This document shows, piece by piece, positions 44,368-53,817 of a DNA stretch of 64,000 nt. Each line of letters opens with the position of its first letter. Position 1 is the first letter of the stretch. The translations under genes and the position numbers were made by a program. The notes under the pieces are model-generated. The model had not been told where the DNA came from. It ran no database searches and worked only from the letters and a program-made list of their open reading frames with translations. This stretch comes from Halomonas campaniensis. GTDB taxonomy: Bacteria; Pseudomonadota; Gammaproteobacteria; Pseudomonadales; Halomonadaceae. The stretch spans positions 608,053-672,052 of the forward strand of contig NZ_JPUA01000034.1 of assembly GCF_002211105.1 (NCBI RefSeq). Direction: 5' to 3'.

Positions 44368-45585
44368 TCAGGCCGTGCTTTTTGAGCGTGGCCCAAATGA
44401 CAGCACAAGCAGTGTTCCCAGGCTGGTAGTGATCAGGGCTAATAGCGGCCCACCCAAAGCGCCGAGGTAATCCACCAGTATGCCGCCGCCTATAGCACCA
44501 CTGGCGATAGCAACCTGGAAGGCGGCAACTATCAAGCCCCCCGCAGCTTCAACCTGATCAGGTGCGGCGCGAACAATCCAGGCTTGAAATCCGATGGGAA
44601 ATGCGCCGAAAGCAAACCCCCACAATGCGATAGATACAGCAGTAACGCTGGCCAGACTACCCGCGAACAGTAGCGTAATGGTGATCGCAATAATGAGTGC
44701 CCCGCCAAAGATAATGGCGTTGCGCTCGCTACGTTCAGCGATAAATGCACCGGCGAAATTGCCAAAAAAACCACCAATGCCAAAGCCGAGTAGTACAGCA
44801 GAGATTGCACTGACGGATAGCTGCGCCACCTCTTCAAGAAGCGGCCGTATGTAGGTAAATCCGGCAAAATGGCCAGAAATCATCAGCACTACGGCTAGTA
44901 GCACAACGCGAACCTGCGTGCGTTTAAGCAGTTGGAAGAGAATACGCAGGCTTGGGTTGTCTTTTGGCGGCATGGCGGGAATGGCAAAAAGCTGAGTCAC
45001 GAGCGTCACTAGACTAAGACAACTAGCGGCAATAAACGCACTGCGCCACCCCCAGAGACCACCAATATAGGCGCCCAGAGGCGCGGCACAAACAGTAGCG
45101 ACAGATACGCCCGTCAGAACAATAGACATGGCGCGTGCAAATAGATTGTCGGGCACCATACGCATTGCCATCGCGGCGGCCATCGACCAGAACCCTCCCA
45201 AGGCAATTCCCAGCAATACTCGAGCAATAATTAATACAAAAAAGCTATTCGCCGTTGCCGCCAGGGAGTTGGAAACGACGAGCAGCAGCGATAAACCAAG
45301 CAGCACAAACCTGCGATCAAAATTGCGGGTCAGGAGGGGGAGTGTAAGCGCGGCAAGCGCAGCGACCGCAGCGGTAGCCGTAACCGCCTGACCCGCGGCG
45401 CCAACGGAAATATTGAGGTCTGCTGCCATGGCCGTCAGCAGGCTGGCCGGTAAAAATTCGGCAGTCACTAAACCAAAAACCCCCAGCGCGAGGCTGACAA
45501 TGCCCATCCAATTGGCTGGGGTGGGTTCAGCGGTGGGCGATGCTGTTAGTAACGACTGGCTGGCGGAGCAAGTGGTGTTGTTCAT
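44368..45585 (-). CDS. MFS exporter, NepI/AraJ-like (12 helices)
   Basis: 405 residues with 12 helices. LALGVFGLVTAEFLPASLLTAMAADLNIS is the characteristic start of the purine-nucleoside/sugar efflux (DHA1) group; RVLLGIALGGFWSMAAAMAMRMVP is motif C-like. Inner-membrane drug or metabolite exporter. Divergent AraC gene at 45698 probably controls it. Confidence 0.87.
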   Translation of the reverse strand: MNNTTCSASQSLLTASPTAEPTPANWMGIVSLALGVFGLVTAEFLPASLLTAMAADLNISVGAAGQAVTATAAVAALAALTLPLLTRNFDRRFVLLGLSLLLVVSNSLAATANSFFVLIIARVLLGIALGGFWSMAAAMAMRMVPDNLFARAMSIVLTGVSVATVCAAPLGAYIGGLWGWRSAFIAASCLSLVTLVTQLFAIPAMPPKDNPSLRILFQLLKRTQVRVVLLAVVLMISGHFAGFTYIRPLLEEVAQLSVSAISAVLLGFGIGGFFGNFAGAFIAERSERNAIIFGGALIIAITITLLFAGSLASVTAVSIALWGFAFGAFPIGFQAWIVRAAPDQVEAAGGLIVAAFQVAIASGAIGGGILVDYLGALGGPLLALITTSLGTLLVLSFGPRSKSTA

Positions 45586-45697
45586 TGCATGCCTACTAAA
45601 GTGTTAGTTGAAGCTGCAGTGTAAAATTAAGGGTTTGGCTTTTCTATGATGTAAAATCCATAAAGCATGACTATTTGTCCAAATCGAGTCCATTAAC

Positions 45698-46633
45698 ATG
45701 CGCGACACCTTAACTGAAATTCTGCTCGGCTTGCGCCTTGAGGGTGTGGAGTATGGGCGTTGCCTGCTGCGTGCCCCTTGGGCCGTCGCAACCTCTGCCC
45801 AGCCAGCAGCACATTTTCATTTTGTGGCGCAAGGCGGGTGCTGGTTGCGTACCGAGACAACCGACTGGACATACCTGAACGCTGGCGATGCGGTGCTCTT
45901 TCCACGTGGAGCTTCCCACGTTATGGCCAGCTCGCAGGACGTTCCAGCAGTGGATAAGGCTACGTTGGCTCGTAGGCCGGTCTCTGAGAATATTTATCTG
46001 GTGAACAGTGAGTCCAAAGAGGGTGATATTGAGCCGGATGTGCTTTTCTGTGGTGCCATGCACTTCAACCTCGACCCGCTACATCCACTGATCGCAATGA
46101 TGCCTGACATGATGCGCGCAAGCGATCTGGCGAAACGTGACCCATCGGTACCTGCCTTACTGGAGGCAATGGAGCGAGAGATTAGCCTGGATCGGATCGG
46201 TGCCTGCGGCATACTTGCCCGTTTGGCCGATGTGCTGGCCGCCAGTATTATTCGCGCTTGGATTGAGTGTGCCTGCAGCGGCGACTCCAGCGGTTGGATT
46301 GCCGCCGTGCGCTGCCCACAGCTAGGCAAGGTGCTGGCAGCTATCCATACCCAACCGGAGCGCGATTGGTCAGTCGCCGAGTTAGCGGATGTCATGGGGG
46401 CTTCGCGCTCAAGCTTTAACGATAAGTTCAGTCGGATGTTAGGTGTGACTCCCGCTAAGTATGTGGCGCGGGTAAAGATGTTTCAGGCTCGACAGTGGAT
46501 AGCGCGGGACAATATGCGCATCGCTGTGGCCGCGAACCGGCTTGGCTATGACTCCGAAGCCTCATTCAGTCGCGCGTTCAAACGCATTATTGGACACCCG
46601 CCGAGTGAAGCACGTGAAGCAGAGATCGTGTGA
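45698..46633 (+). CDS. AraC-family regulator with cupin sensor
   Basis: 311 residues. N-terminal cupin domain (AHFHFVAQGGCWLRTE... GDAVLFPRGASHVM) and C-terminal HTH pair (WSVAELADVMGASRSSFNDKFSRMLGVTPAKYV; IAVAANRLGYDSEASFSRAFKRIIGHPP). Divergent from the MFS gene. Confidence 0.9.
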   Translation: MRDTLTEILLGLRLEGVEYGRCLLRAPWAVATSAQPAAHFHFVAQGGCWLRTETTDWTYLNAGDAVLFPRGASHVMASSQDVPAVDKATLARRPVSENIYLVNSESKEGDIEPDVLFCGAMHFNLDPLHPLIAMMPDMMRASDLAKRDPSVPALLEAMEREISLDRIGACGILARLADVLAASIIRAWIECACSGDSSGWIAAVRCPQLGKVLAAIHTQPERDWSVAELADVMGASRSSFNDKFSRMLGVTPAKYVARVKMFQARQWIARDNMRIAVAANRLGYDSEASFSRAFKRIIGHPPSEAREAEIV

Positions 46634-46685
46634 CGGTTAAGTTTTCTCTTCAACACCCCGTTAAAGACGATGGCATAGGAACGGT

Positions 46686-47474
46686 TTAGCTGTCGAAGTA
46701 AACAACCATTTTGAGATGACGGTGCTCATCAACGATTAGCGTCTCATGGGTATAGGTATGATACACGCCACCTGTATCAAGGAGGCTGCTGATTCCTCGA
46801 TTGTACCCCTCCATATTTGAAGCCTCCCACCAGCGACGGAAGTCGGGTGATAGCTGACTAAGCTCGTCGATCAGCGTTTGCATGATCGGGTCTTCAGGGA
46901 CGACAGCTAAGTCACAACGAAACTGCGCCAGCATATGCGAGGCATCCTGCTGCCAGTCAGGGAGTCGCCGTCGCAGGTCGGGCGCGGTAAACACCATCCT
47001 TAATAGATTGCGTTCAGACGCTTCTCGGCTGCTGAACTGGAGTAGCTCATCAGCCTGTGTATTCCAACCAATAACATCCCAACGCAGGTTCATGACGTAG
47101 CTAGGGCGAGAGAGGTCATCCATCAGCGACTGAATGCGGGGAGACGTGCTTTGCTCTTGATACGCTTCTGCTGGTGGCGCTCGGCGGTGTGCCAACAGAA
47201 AAAGATGACAGCACTCAGCGTCATCCAGTTTCAGAGCACGGGAGATATTGAGCAAAAAGCGTTCGGAGACCTTAATGTCACGACCTTGCTCAAACCACGT
47301 GTACCAAGTCAGTCCCACCCCGGCAAGCGCTGCAACTTCTTCTCGCCTTAGGCCCGGCGTACGCCTTCGCCCGCTGGTGGGAAGGCCGACGTCAGCGGGC
47401 GTCAATTTGCGACGATGCCGCAGCATGAATTCGGTGAGATCATCCTGCGTTCGCTCAAGTCTATGATTTGCCAT
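46686..47474 (-). CDS. XRE regulator with MmyB-like ligand domain
   Basis: 262 residues. N-terminal HTH (LRREEVAALAGVGLTWYTWFEQGRDIKVSERFLLNISRAL) and a C-terminal MmyB-like PAS domain (YVMNLRWDVIGWNTQADELL...). Start MANHRL at 47474 with AAAGG upstream. Divergent from a 14-helix MFS gene. The palindrome at 47478 lies four bases before its start. Confidence 0.88.
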   Translation of the reverse strand: MANHRLERTQDDLTEFMLRHRRKLTPADVGLPTSGRRRTPGLRREEVAALAGVGLTWYTWFEQGRDIKVSERFLLNISRALKLDDAECCHLFLLAHRRAPPAEAYQEQSTSPRIQSLMDDLSRPSYVMNLRWDVIGWNTQADELLQFSSREASERNLLRMVFTAPDLRRRLPDWQQDASHMLAQFRCDLAVVPEDPIMQTLIDELSQLSPDFRRWWEASNMEGYNRGISSLLDTGGVYHTYTHETLIVDEHRHLKMVVYFDS

Positions 47475-47477
47475 GCT

Positions 47478-47492
47478 ATTACCTTTGGTAAT
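47478..47492. promoter_or_regulatory. Operator between XRE gene and MFS exporter
   Basis: Perfect ATTACC-TTT-GGTAAT palindrome directly upstream of the XRE start. Suits autorepression and control of the divergent exporter. Confidence 0.6.
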
Positions 47493-47567
47493 AGGATAAT
47501 TTGCTATATTGTAACCCCATATTGAGTGTCTGAGAATGCCTGCTTCCATGATGAAGTCGGAGGCGAC

Positions 47568-49133
47568 ATGTCATTCAATTGTGATGTTCACACCCCTTTT
47601 TATACGGATGCAGGCGGGCGGCCCTCTAACAAGGCTGGCATTAAAGAGTGGGCGGGGCTTGCGGTACTGGCACTGCCTACCATTCTACTTGGGCTCGATG
47701 TAACTATTCTCTATTTGGCACTTCCAGCCCTGGCGGTAGAACTGCAGCCAAGCAGTACCCAGGCACTGTGGATTATGGACGCCTACGGCTTCATGATCGC
47801 CGGTTTTCTGATCACTATGGGCACACTAGGGGATCGGGTTGGCCGACGGCGACTGCTGATGGTGGGGGCCTTTGCGTTTGCGATCGCGTCAGTGTTTGCA
47901 GCTTATGCACCCAATGCCGAGTGGCTCATTGTGGCGCGGGCAGCGCTGGGTATTGCTGGAGCAACCCTGATGCCCTCTACGCTGGCCCTGATTAGCAATA
48001 TGTTTTTTGATCAGCGCCAGCGTGCACTGGCGATTGGTATATGGGCAACCATGTTCGCACTGGGGATGGCGTTAGGCCCTGTGGTCGGTGGGTTGCTGTT
48101 AGCGCCCTTTTGGTGGGGAGCCGCTTTCTTAATTGCCGTGCCTATCGTCACCGTACTGCTGTTAACTGCTCCTTTACTGCTGCCGGAGTACCGTAACCCA
48201 CAGGCAGGCCGTCTGGATATTTTGAGTGTCCTATTACTGTTGATAGCAATTTTGCCAAGTATTTATGCCATAAAGGAGTTCTCTAAAGCAGGTGTGACGC
48301 CACTGGTATTGGTCACTCTTGCGCTAGGAGTCGTGGGAACACTGCTCTTTGTACGTCGTCAAAAGCAGCTTCCCGATCCACTGCTTGATCTCAAACTTTT
48401 TGCCAGTAAAACTTTCACTGCCGCCCTCTTTATACTCCTGATAGGGCTGGTGGGCGTGGCGGGAATGATGCTCTTAGTTACCCAATATCTTCAGCTAGTG
48501 GCGGGCTACACGCCGCTGATGGCTGGGCTGTGGATGGGGCCTCCAGCACTCATGATGGTGCTTGCCGGTATCCTTGCCCCTCTCTTTGCGCGCCATATTC
48601 GGCCAGCGTTTGTTATTACTGCAGCGCTTATGCTTTCAAGCATCGGCTGCGGTTTGCTGGCTCAAGTAGACCCGCTCACTGTTCAGGTGCTCCAGGTAGT
48701 GATCGGTTTCTCGCTGGTGTACCTGGGGCTGGGTACCATTGCCGCGCTGGGCACGGACTTGGTGGTAGGGGCTGCTCCTGCGGAAAAAGCTGGGTCTGCA
48801 TCGTCGATGTCCGAGATGGTGCAAGAGTTGGGGGTGGCACTAGGCGTAGCACTTCTCGGCAGCATGGCGACCCTGTTGTATCGCGTGCAGATTGCCAGTG
48901 CGATTCCTAACGGGATGCCAGACGATATCTCGCGTGCACTGGGAGAAAGCTTGTGGGCAACAACGTCAGTTGCTGAACGACTTCCCGAGGGGATGCTTGA
49001 GCAAGCCCAGTCGGCGTTTACGCAAGGTATGAATATGGCAGCCACCGCAAGTGGTATCACCATCTTGGCGCTTGCGTTGATATCAGCCGTCACTCTACGG
49101 CATGTGAAAGAAGTTGGAGAGGAGAGTGATTAG
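47568..49133 (+). CDS. MFS drug exporter, DHA2 (14 helices)
   Basis: 521 residues. LDVTILYLALPALAVELQPS...WIMDAYGFMIAGFLITMGTLGDRVGRRRLL is the QacA/SmvA-type start and motif A; GIAGATLMPSTLALI is motif C. Closest in style to SmvA/LfrA exporters of quaternary or methylated cations. GGAGG precedes the ATG at 47568. Confidence 0.88.
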   Translation: MSFNCDVHTPFYTDAGGRPSNKAGIKEWAGLAVLALPTILLGLDVTILYLALPALAVELQPSSTQALWIMDAYGFMIAGFLITMGTLGDRVGRRRLLMVGAFAFAIASVFAAYAPNAEWLIVARAALGIAGATLMPSTLALISNMFFDQRQRALAIGIWATMFALGMALGPVVGGLLLAPFWWGAAFLIAVPIVTVLLLTAPLLLPEYRNPQAGRLDILSVLLLLIAILPSIYAIKEFSKAGVTPLVLVTLALGVVGTLLFVRRQKQLPDPLLDLKLFASKTFTAALFILLIGLVGVAGMMLLVTQYLQLVAGYTPLMAGLWMGPPALMMVLAGILAPLFARHIRPAFVITAALMLSSIGCGLLAQVDPLTVQVLQVVIGFSLVYLGLGTIAALGTDLVVGAAPAEKAGSASSMSEMVQELGVALGVALLGSMATLLYRVQIASAIPNGMPDDISRALGESLWATTSVAERLPEGMLEQAQSAFTQGMNMAATASGITILALALISAVTLRHVKEVGEESD

Positions 49134-49258
49134 TGGCCCATAGGGCAGGGCAGATAGCGATAAGCGCTCGAAATACTCCAGCTACTAGGCAGCGACTTCC
49201 TTGCGTTGGTGTACTCCTCGACTCTCAGGCGTTTCGTTTTCAAAATTATTTCTCAACA

Positions 49259-49285
49259 TGTCACAAACAATGAGGCTACTCCGTC
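49259..49285 (+). promoter_or_regulatory. ECF41-type promoter
   Basis: TGTCACA, a 16-base spacer and CGTC, exactly the promoter consensus described for ECF41 sigma factors. It is 62 bases before the decarboxylase-like gene, whose operon includes an ECF41 gene, so autoregulation is expected. Confidence 0.8.
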
Positions 49286-49346
49286 TACCTCTGTAGAACG
49301 ACCGGTGGATAGCTTTCCACTCCATGTAAAACAGAGGAGCAAGACA

Positions 49347-49805
49347 ATGGAAACACGCCTGAACGCCTTTAAAGCCTCTCCAGAAGGCATTGTCGCGATG
49401 ACTAAGCTAGAGGAGTACGTTCGCCACTGTGGACTGGAATTTAGTCTGATTGAGCTGGTTAAAACACGCGCCTCTCAGATCAATGGCTGTGCATTTTGCC
49501 TGCATATGCACACCAGCGATGCCCGCGCAGCGGGTGAGAGCGAGGCACGCCTTTACCTGCTGTCTGCCTGGCGCGAGTCCACTCTCTATACGCCAAGGGA
49601 ACGGGCGGCGTTGGCCTGGACCGAGGCATTGACAAAGCTACCCGATACAGGCGCTCCTACGAAGGATTACGAGCAGGGCGTGGCGAATTTTACCGAGAAA
49701 GAGTTCGTTGACCTTACCTTACTGATTGGAGCGATTAACGTCTGGAACCGCATTAGTGTGGGGTTTCGTTCGCTTCATCCGAATGAAACCCAAAGCCGTC
49801 AGTGA
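49347..49805 (+). CDS. Carboxymuconolactone decarboxylase/AhpD-like protein
   Basis: 152 residues. The AhpD-like motif is seen in ELVKTRASQINGCAFCLHMHTSDAR (CxxC followed by His), so probably a peroxidase-like or disulfide redox protein. Start at 49347 with GAGGAG upstream. ECF41 sigma genes are typically beside such genes; here it is the first gene of the unit. Confidence 0.9.
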   Translation: METRLNAFKASPEGIVAMTKLEEYVRHCGLEFSLIELVKTRASQINGCAFCLHMHTSDARAAGESEARLYLLSAWRESTLYTPRERAALAWTEALTKLPDTGAPTKDYEQGVANFTEKEFVDLTLLIGAINVWNRISVGFRSLHPNETQSRQ

Positions 49806-49826
49806 TCAGAGCTGAGGGGTAGTGAT

Positions 49827-50300
49827 ATGTTTTGTTGCATCATCAAACGCTTTAAATGGGGAGTTATCGCTATGGCGCTGAACACAGCTCACGCAGGTGG
49901 AGTGACAACAACTATCGTCAATCCTGATGAACTTTATGATCCTGCACCTAACGGCTATAGCCACGCGGTGGTTGCCAGCGGAGGCAGCCGGGTCGCCTAC
50001 ATTGCCGGTCAGGGAGGCGAAAATGCCCATGGAGTGCTGCCTGAGTCGTTTGCGGATCAAGTTGCCCAAGCTTATCGCAACCTTAGAACTGTGTTGCAAG
50101 AACTTGATGCGAGCCCGCAACAGGTTACTCGTATTAATACCTATGTCGTCAATTATGATCCTTCGATGTTGGAGGTTATGACCCGCTATGTGAAGGAGAC
50201 CTTTGGCGATGCGCTGCCTGCGCAAACACTTGTTCCGGTACCGCGGTTAGCGCTGGATGGTATGTTGTTTGAAGTTGACGCGACCGCCGTTCTTGAGTAG
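49827..50300 (+). CDS. RidA/YjgF-family protein, possibly exported
   Basis: 157 residues; a full RidA domain from about residue 30 (AVVASGGSRVAYIAGQGG, ...NLRTVLQELDASPQQVTRINTYVVNYD, VPRLALDGMLFEVDATA). RidA deaminates reactive enamines/imines. The N-terminus from the 49827 ATG (GAGGGG upstream) reads KRFKWGVIAMALNTAHA, like a signal peptide. If translation instead begins at 49872, it is cytosolic. Second gene of the ECF41 unit. Confidence 0.85.
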   Translation: MFCCIIKRFKWGVIAMALNTAHAGGVTTTIVNPDELYDPAPNGYSHAVVASGGSRVAYIAGQGGENAHGVLPESFADQVAQAYRNLRTVLQELDASPQQVTRINTYVVNYDPSMLEVMTRYVKETFGDALPAQTLVPVPRLALDGMLFEVDATAVLE

Positions 50301-50316
50301 CGGGAGTCAAGGCACC

Positions 50317-51204
50317 ATGACAGAACAATTCGCGTGCCAGTTTAATCACTGGCGCCGTTATCTGACCGGTATCGCCTATCGAATGCTGGGTTCGGTGAGC
50401 GAAGCGGAGGATGTGGTTCAGGATGCCTACTTGCGCTGGCATGATGCTGACCACCTTTCGGTGAACGATGTGCGTGCCTATCTGACCACCGTCACCAGCC
50501 GGCTTTGTCTTGACCGCCTTAGGGTAGCTCATCGGCAACGGGAGGTTTATGTGGGCCCATGGTTGCCTGAACCACTGGTGGAAACGCTGGATACTCCGGT
50601 AGACCCCGAGGCGCTAGCCAGCGATGTCTCTTTCGCCCTGATGCTGGCGCTGGAGCGGCTGTCGCCCTTGGAGCGGGCTGCGTTCCTACTGCACGATGTG
50701 TTCGGGCTGGATTTTGGTCAGGTCGCCATCAGCCTCGAGCGCAGTGAAACAAGCTGTCGACAACTCGCCAGCCGGGCTCGAAAAAAGGTGCAGGCCGCAC
50801 GCCCGCGCTATCAGGTAGCGGCTGTCGAGCACAGCCAACTGACTCAGCGCTTCTTTGAAGCAGCACGTAGTGGTGATGTCACCGAACTGAAGGCGCTGTT
50901 GAGCGAGAGCGCGACGCTGCATACCGATGGAGGCGGTAAGAGGGTTGCTGCGCTTAGACTTATTATCGGCGCGGATAAAATAAGCCGGTTCTTTGCAGGT
51001 TTGGCCCGCAAGTCGACGTCATCCACCCCTTGCTGGATTAATCCTGTGATCGTCAATGGGCTTCCAGGATGGTTAACGATCGAACACGATGGGCTGCCTC
51101 AGATCATGACGCTGGAAGTCGTGGATAGTCGTGTTCAGGCACTCTACGTTGTGCGTAACCCGGATAAATTACGCCACTTGGCTGACCAGTTACCGCAGCC
51201 TTAG
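50317..51204 (+). CDS. ECF41-family RNA polymerase sigma factor
   Basis: 295 residues. Sigma2 (YRMLGSVSEAEDVVQDAYLRW) and sigma4 (LSPLERAAFLLHDVFGLDFGQVAISLERSETSCRQLASRARKKV), then a SnoaL-like C-terminal extension with DGGGK and the family's terminal NPDKL motif, which controls activity in place of an anti-sigma factor. Start at 50317 follows the RidA stop by 16 bases. Confidence 0.93.
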   Translation: MTEQFACQFNHWRRYLTGIAYRMLGSVSEAEDVVQDAYLRWHDADHLSVNDVRAYLTTVTSRLCLDRLRVAHRQREVYVGPWLPEPLVETLDTPVDPEALASDVSFALMLALERLSPLERAAFLLHDVFGLDFGQVAISLERSETSCRQLASRARKKVQAARPRYQVAAVEHSQLTQRFFEAARSGDVTELKALLSESATLHTDGGGKRVAALRLIIGADKISRFFAGLARKSTSSTPCWINPVIVNGLPGWLTIEHDGLPQIMTLEVVDSRVQALYVVRNPDKLRHLADQLPQP

Positions 51205-51328
51205 TGATGTAAACAGCTTCTTATCAAGCTCTCTTCTTACGGCGGCTTCATGTGTAAAAGCTCAATCGCTTAAGAAGGAGGATTTCCAGATTTAAAAGGG
51301 TTTACGATTATAGATTAATGGCTAAGCA

Positions 51329-51889
51329 TTAAAAAAAAGCCGTGTGCTCTGCCAACACCGCTAAGCCAATCCCGATTAACACAACACCACCGATAAGCTC
51401 CGCCCAGTGGCCAACAAACTTACCGAGCTTATGGCCAAGCAGTGTGCCGATGGAGGCCATGACGGTGGTGGCAAGGCCGATAGCCAAGCTTGTGGCGATG
51501 ATACTGGCATCGATAAACGCAAGGCTAGCACCGACGGCCATGGCATCAAGGCTGGTAGCAGTAGCGGTTAGGATTAATAGCCAGAGTGTTTGCTTGCGGT
51601 GCTCTATCTTGTGCTCTTTTTTGAGCCCCGTATAAATCATATGCAAGCCAATCACGGACAATAGGGTAAAGGCCACCCAGTGATCCCAGGCCTGCACATA
51701 CTGTTGCGATACCATCCCAGCCGCCCAGCCGAGTAAAGGCGTGATGGCTTCGATTACGCCAAATACCAAGCCAATACCAATAGCATGGCGGAATCGGGGC
51801 TTCTGCAGCTCAGCGCCTTTGCTGATGGAGGCGGCGAAGGCATCCGCTGACATGGAAACAGCCAGGAATAGTAGGGTGATGGGCGTCAT
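51329..51889 (-). CDS. mntP: Manganese efflux pump MntP
   Basis: 186 residues, six helices, with the conserved acidic patches MSADAFAASISKGAELQKPRF and TSLDAMAVGASLAFID in the first and fourth helices. Exports Mn(II). I looked for a yybP-ykoY manganese riboswitch in the 5' region and did not see one. Confidence 0.93.
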   Translation of the reverse strand: MTPITLLFLAVSMSADAFAASISKGAELQKPRFRHAIGIGLVFGVIEAITPLLGWAAGMVSQQYVQAWDHWVAFTLLSVIGLHMIYTGLKKEHKIEHRKQTLWLLILTATATSLDAMAVGASLAFIDASIIATSLAIGLATTVMASIGTLLGHKLGKFVGHWAELIGGVVLIGIGLAVLAEHTAFF

Positions 51890-52397
51890 GAAGTATGCAT
51901 GCTCTCGCTAAAAAAGTACCAGGTATATAAACCCAAAAGCATGGTAATAAAAAAACCATGTCTGAGTGTAAACATAGGGCGATTAATAGCGACAAATCCT
52001 AGCATGCTTTAATGCTTAAATAAGCTAAAAAATTAAAAATAAAGTTTGTAGCAGTGAACTAATGTAGCCTTGGCTAACAATCTTTATGTTAGCTTATTTT
52101 GTTGGTTTTTAATTTTTTAATGGTTTTTTATTCATTTTTTTGAGATGGCTTTTTAGTTGTTTTAAAGCAGAGGATTAATAATGGCAATGTGGTAAGGCAG
52201 CCATTTAACCGCTGGACTGCCCCTATGCGTTGGAGAAACCATGCTTGGCCATTCAGCACTCGTGCTAAGGTGTGTCGCAATGGATTTCTGATGATTTGCG
52301 TCAGCATGCTGAGCATGACTAACACAGTGATTAAAAGTAAAAAGTCGCGTATGGCGTACGTCTCCCTTGATCCTTTCTGCTATCGGGAGCCAAAGCA
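51890..52397. other. AT-rich intergenic region without a clear gene
   Basis: Contains the divergent promoters of mntP and the GGDEF gene. Short minus-strand frames (52128-52325 and 52162-52398) have no recognisable homology or ribosome binding site; I do not call them. Confidence 0.5.
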
Positions 52398-53717
52398 ATG
52401 CCGAAAAATATGCGCTTAGCGGCGTTTATTCGTGCTGAAATAGAGCCGATTCTTCAGGATTGGGAAGAGTTCGCCAAAACCATCCTTCATGCTAGCCATA
52501 TGGATACGTCCGGTCTGCGCGACCATGCCAGGAACATGCTTATGGTGATTGCTGACGATATTGATACCGACCAAAACGAGTCCGAACAGGCCGCAAAATC
52601 AAAAGGCTGTGGGCCTGACGATGGCAACGAGACTTGGGCAGAAGTGCACGGTTCCGATCGACTGGGCAGCGGCTTCAGCGTTATGGAGACAGTATCCGAG
52701 TTCAGGGCTCTGCGTGCGAGCGTCATGTCGCTCTGGACTAAAGCACATCCAGCGGTTACCGGCCCTCAGCTTGAAGATATTACCCGGTTTCATGAAGCGA
52801 TAGATCAGGCCGTTGCCGAATCGCTGGAGCACTATGCGACCATCAAAGAGATGGAAACCCGGCTGTTCGGCGCCATTCTGGTTGCCTCGCCGGATCCGAT
52901 TTATGTGTTGGATCTCAACGGTAGATTTACGTATACCAACAAGGCCACTGCCGATCTTTTTGCTATCAAGCCAGAGGAGATCATAGGAAAGTCTAACTTT
53001 GACCTCGAATTTCCGTTTGCCTCAGACTTCCAACGCAACTTGGAGAAAGTGATCGCTGATCAGTCCAGTTTCCGAGGTAAGTTCGTTCATACCTTTGCTT
53101 CAGACCAGGGTGAAAGGTTCGAGTATCTACTTGCGCCCGTGCTGGACGAGCATTTAAATACCGAAGCAACCGTTTGTATGCTTCGAGATATTACCGAACA
53201 GGCACTCGCTGAAGAAAAAATATGGCATAACGCCCATCATGACCTTCTGACCGGACTACCGAATCGGCGCCTTTTCCTGGATCGTCTGGAACAGGAAATT
53301 AAGCATGCTAAGCGGCTTGGTAAGCCTATTTCGCTTCTATTTATGGATCTTGACGGTTTCAAACAAGTCAACGATTCGTTTGGCCACGAAGCGGGGGACA
53401 GGTTGCTCTCTGTAGTAGCCGAGCGTCTTAATGTGTGTGTCCGGGAAAGCGATACGGTTGCGCGTCTAGGTGGTGATGAATTTACCGTGATTCTCACCGG
53501 TGTTGAGCAGCGCAAGGATGTTGAGCGCGTGGCTCAGAGCATTGTGGAAGCACTGGCTATGCCATTTCCCATCGAGCCGCGGCCTGTCCATATTTCCGTT
53601 AGCATTGGTATCTCATGCTACCCCCAGGCCGCATCCACCCCGGGTGCGTTGCTAGAAGCCGCGGATAAGGCCATGTACAGAGCTAAAAAAGCGGGTGCTA
53701 ATCGAGTGTGCTTCTAA
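52398..53717 (+). CDS. Diguanylate cyclase with RsbRD-like N-domain and PAS
   Basis: 439 residues. N-terminal helical domain resembling RsbRD-N (LAAFIRAEIEPILQDWEEFAKTI), PAS (ILVASPDPIYVLDLNGRFTYTNKATADLF, about residues 155-265), then GGDEF (HDLLTGLPNRRLFLDRL, GGDEF at about residue 358). Intact GGDEF predicts c-di-GMP synthesis; no EAL or membrane helix. Cytosolic sensor cyclase of unknown input. Confidence 0.9.
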   Translation: MPKNMRLAAFIRAEIEPILQDWEEFAKTILHASHMDTSGLRDHARNMLMVIADDIDTDQNESEQAAKSKGCGPDDGNETWAEVHGSDRLGSGFSVMETVSEFRALRASVMSLWTKAHPAVTGPQLEDITRFHEAIDQAVAESLEHYATIKEMETRLFGAILVASPDPIYVLDLNGRFTYTNKATADLFAIKPEEIIGKSNFDLEFPFASDFQRNLEKVIADQSSFRGKFVHTFASDQGERFEYLLAPVLDEHLNTEATVCMLRDITEQALAEEKIWHNAHHDLLTGLPNRRLFLDRLEQEIKHAKRLGKPISLLFMDLDGFKQVNDSFGHEAGDRLLSVVAERLNVCVRESDTVARLGGDEFTVILTGVEQRKDVERVAQSIVEALAMPFPIEPRPVHISVSIGISCYPQAASTPGALLEAADKAMYRAKKAGANRVCF

Positions 53718-53817
53718 GACCCAGACAATAAAACAGATGCTTAACCGAGCTGAACTGCCCTGCGGCCAAAACGCTTCCCTTACAATTCGCTGAATCGTAC
53801 GGCCAACATGCTCATGA

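Noticed and set aside
51890..52060. yybP-ykoY manganese riboswitch before mntP
   Set aside because: The conserved core was not seen in the leader on the minus strand.
52128..52398. Minus-strand ORFs upstream of the GGDEF gene as a transposase remnant
   Set aside because: No transposase motif or terminal inverted repeats could be seen.
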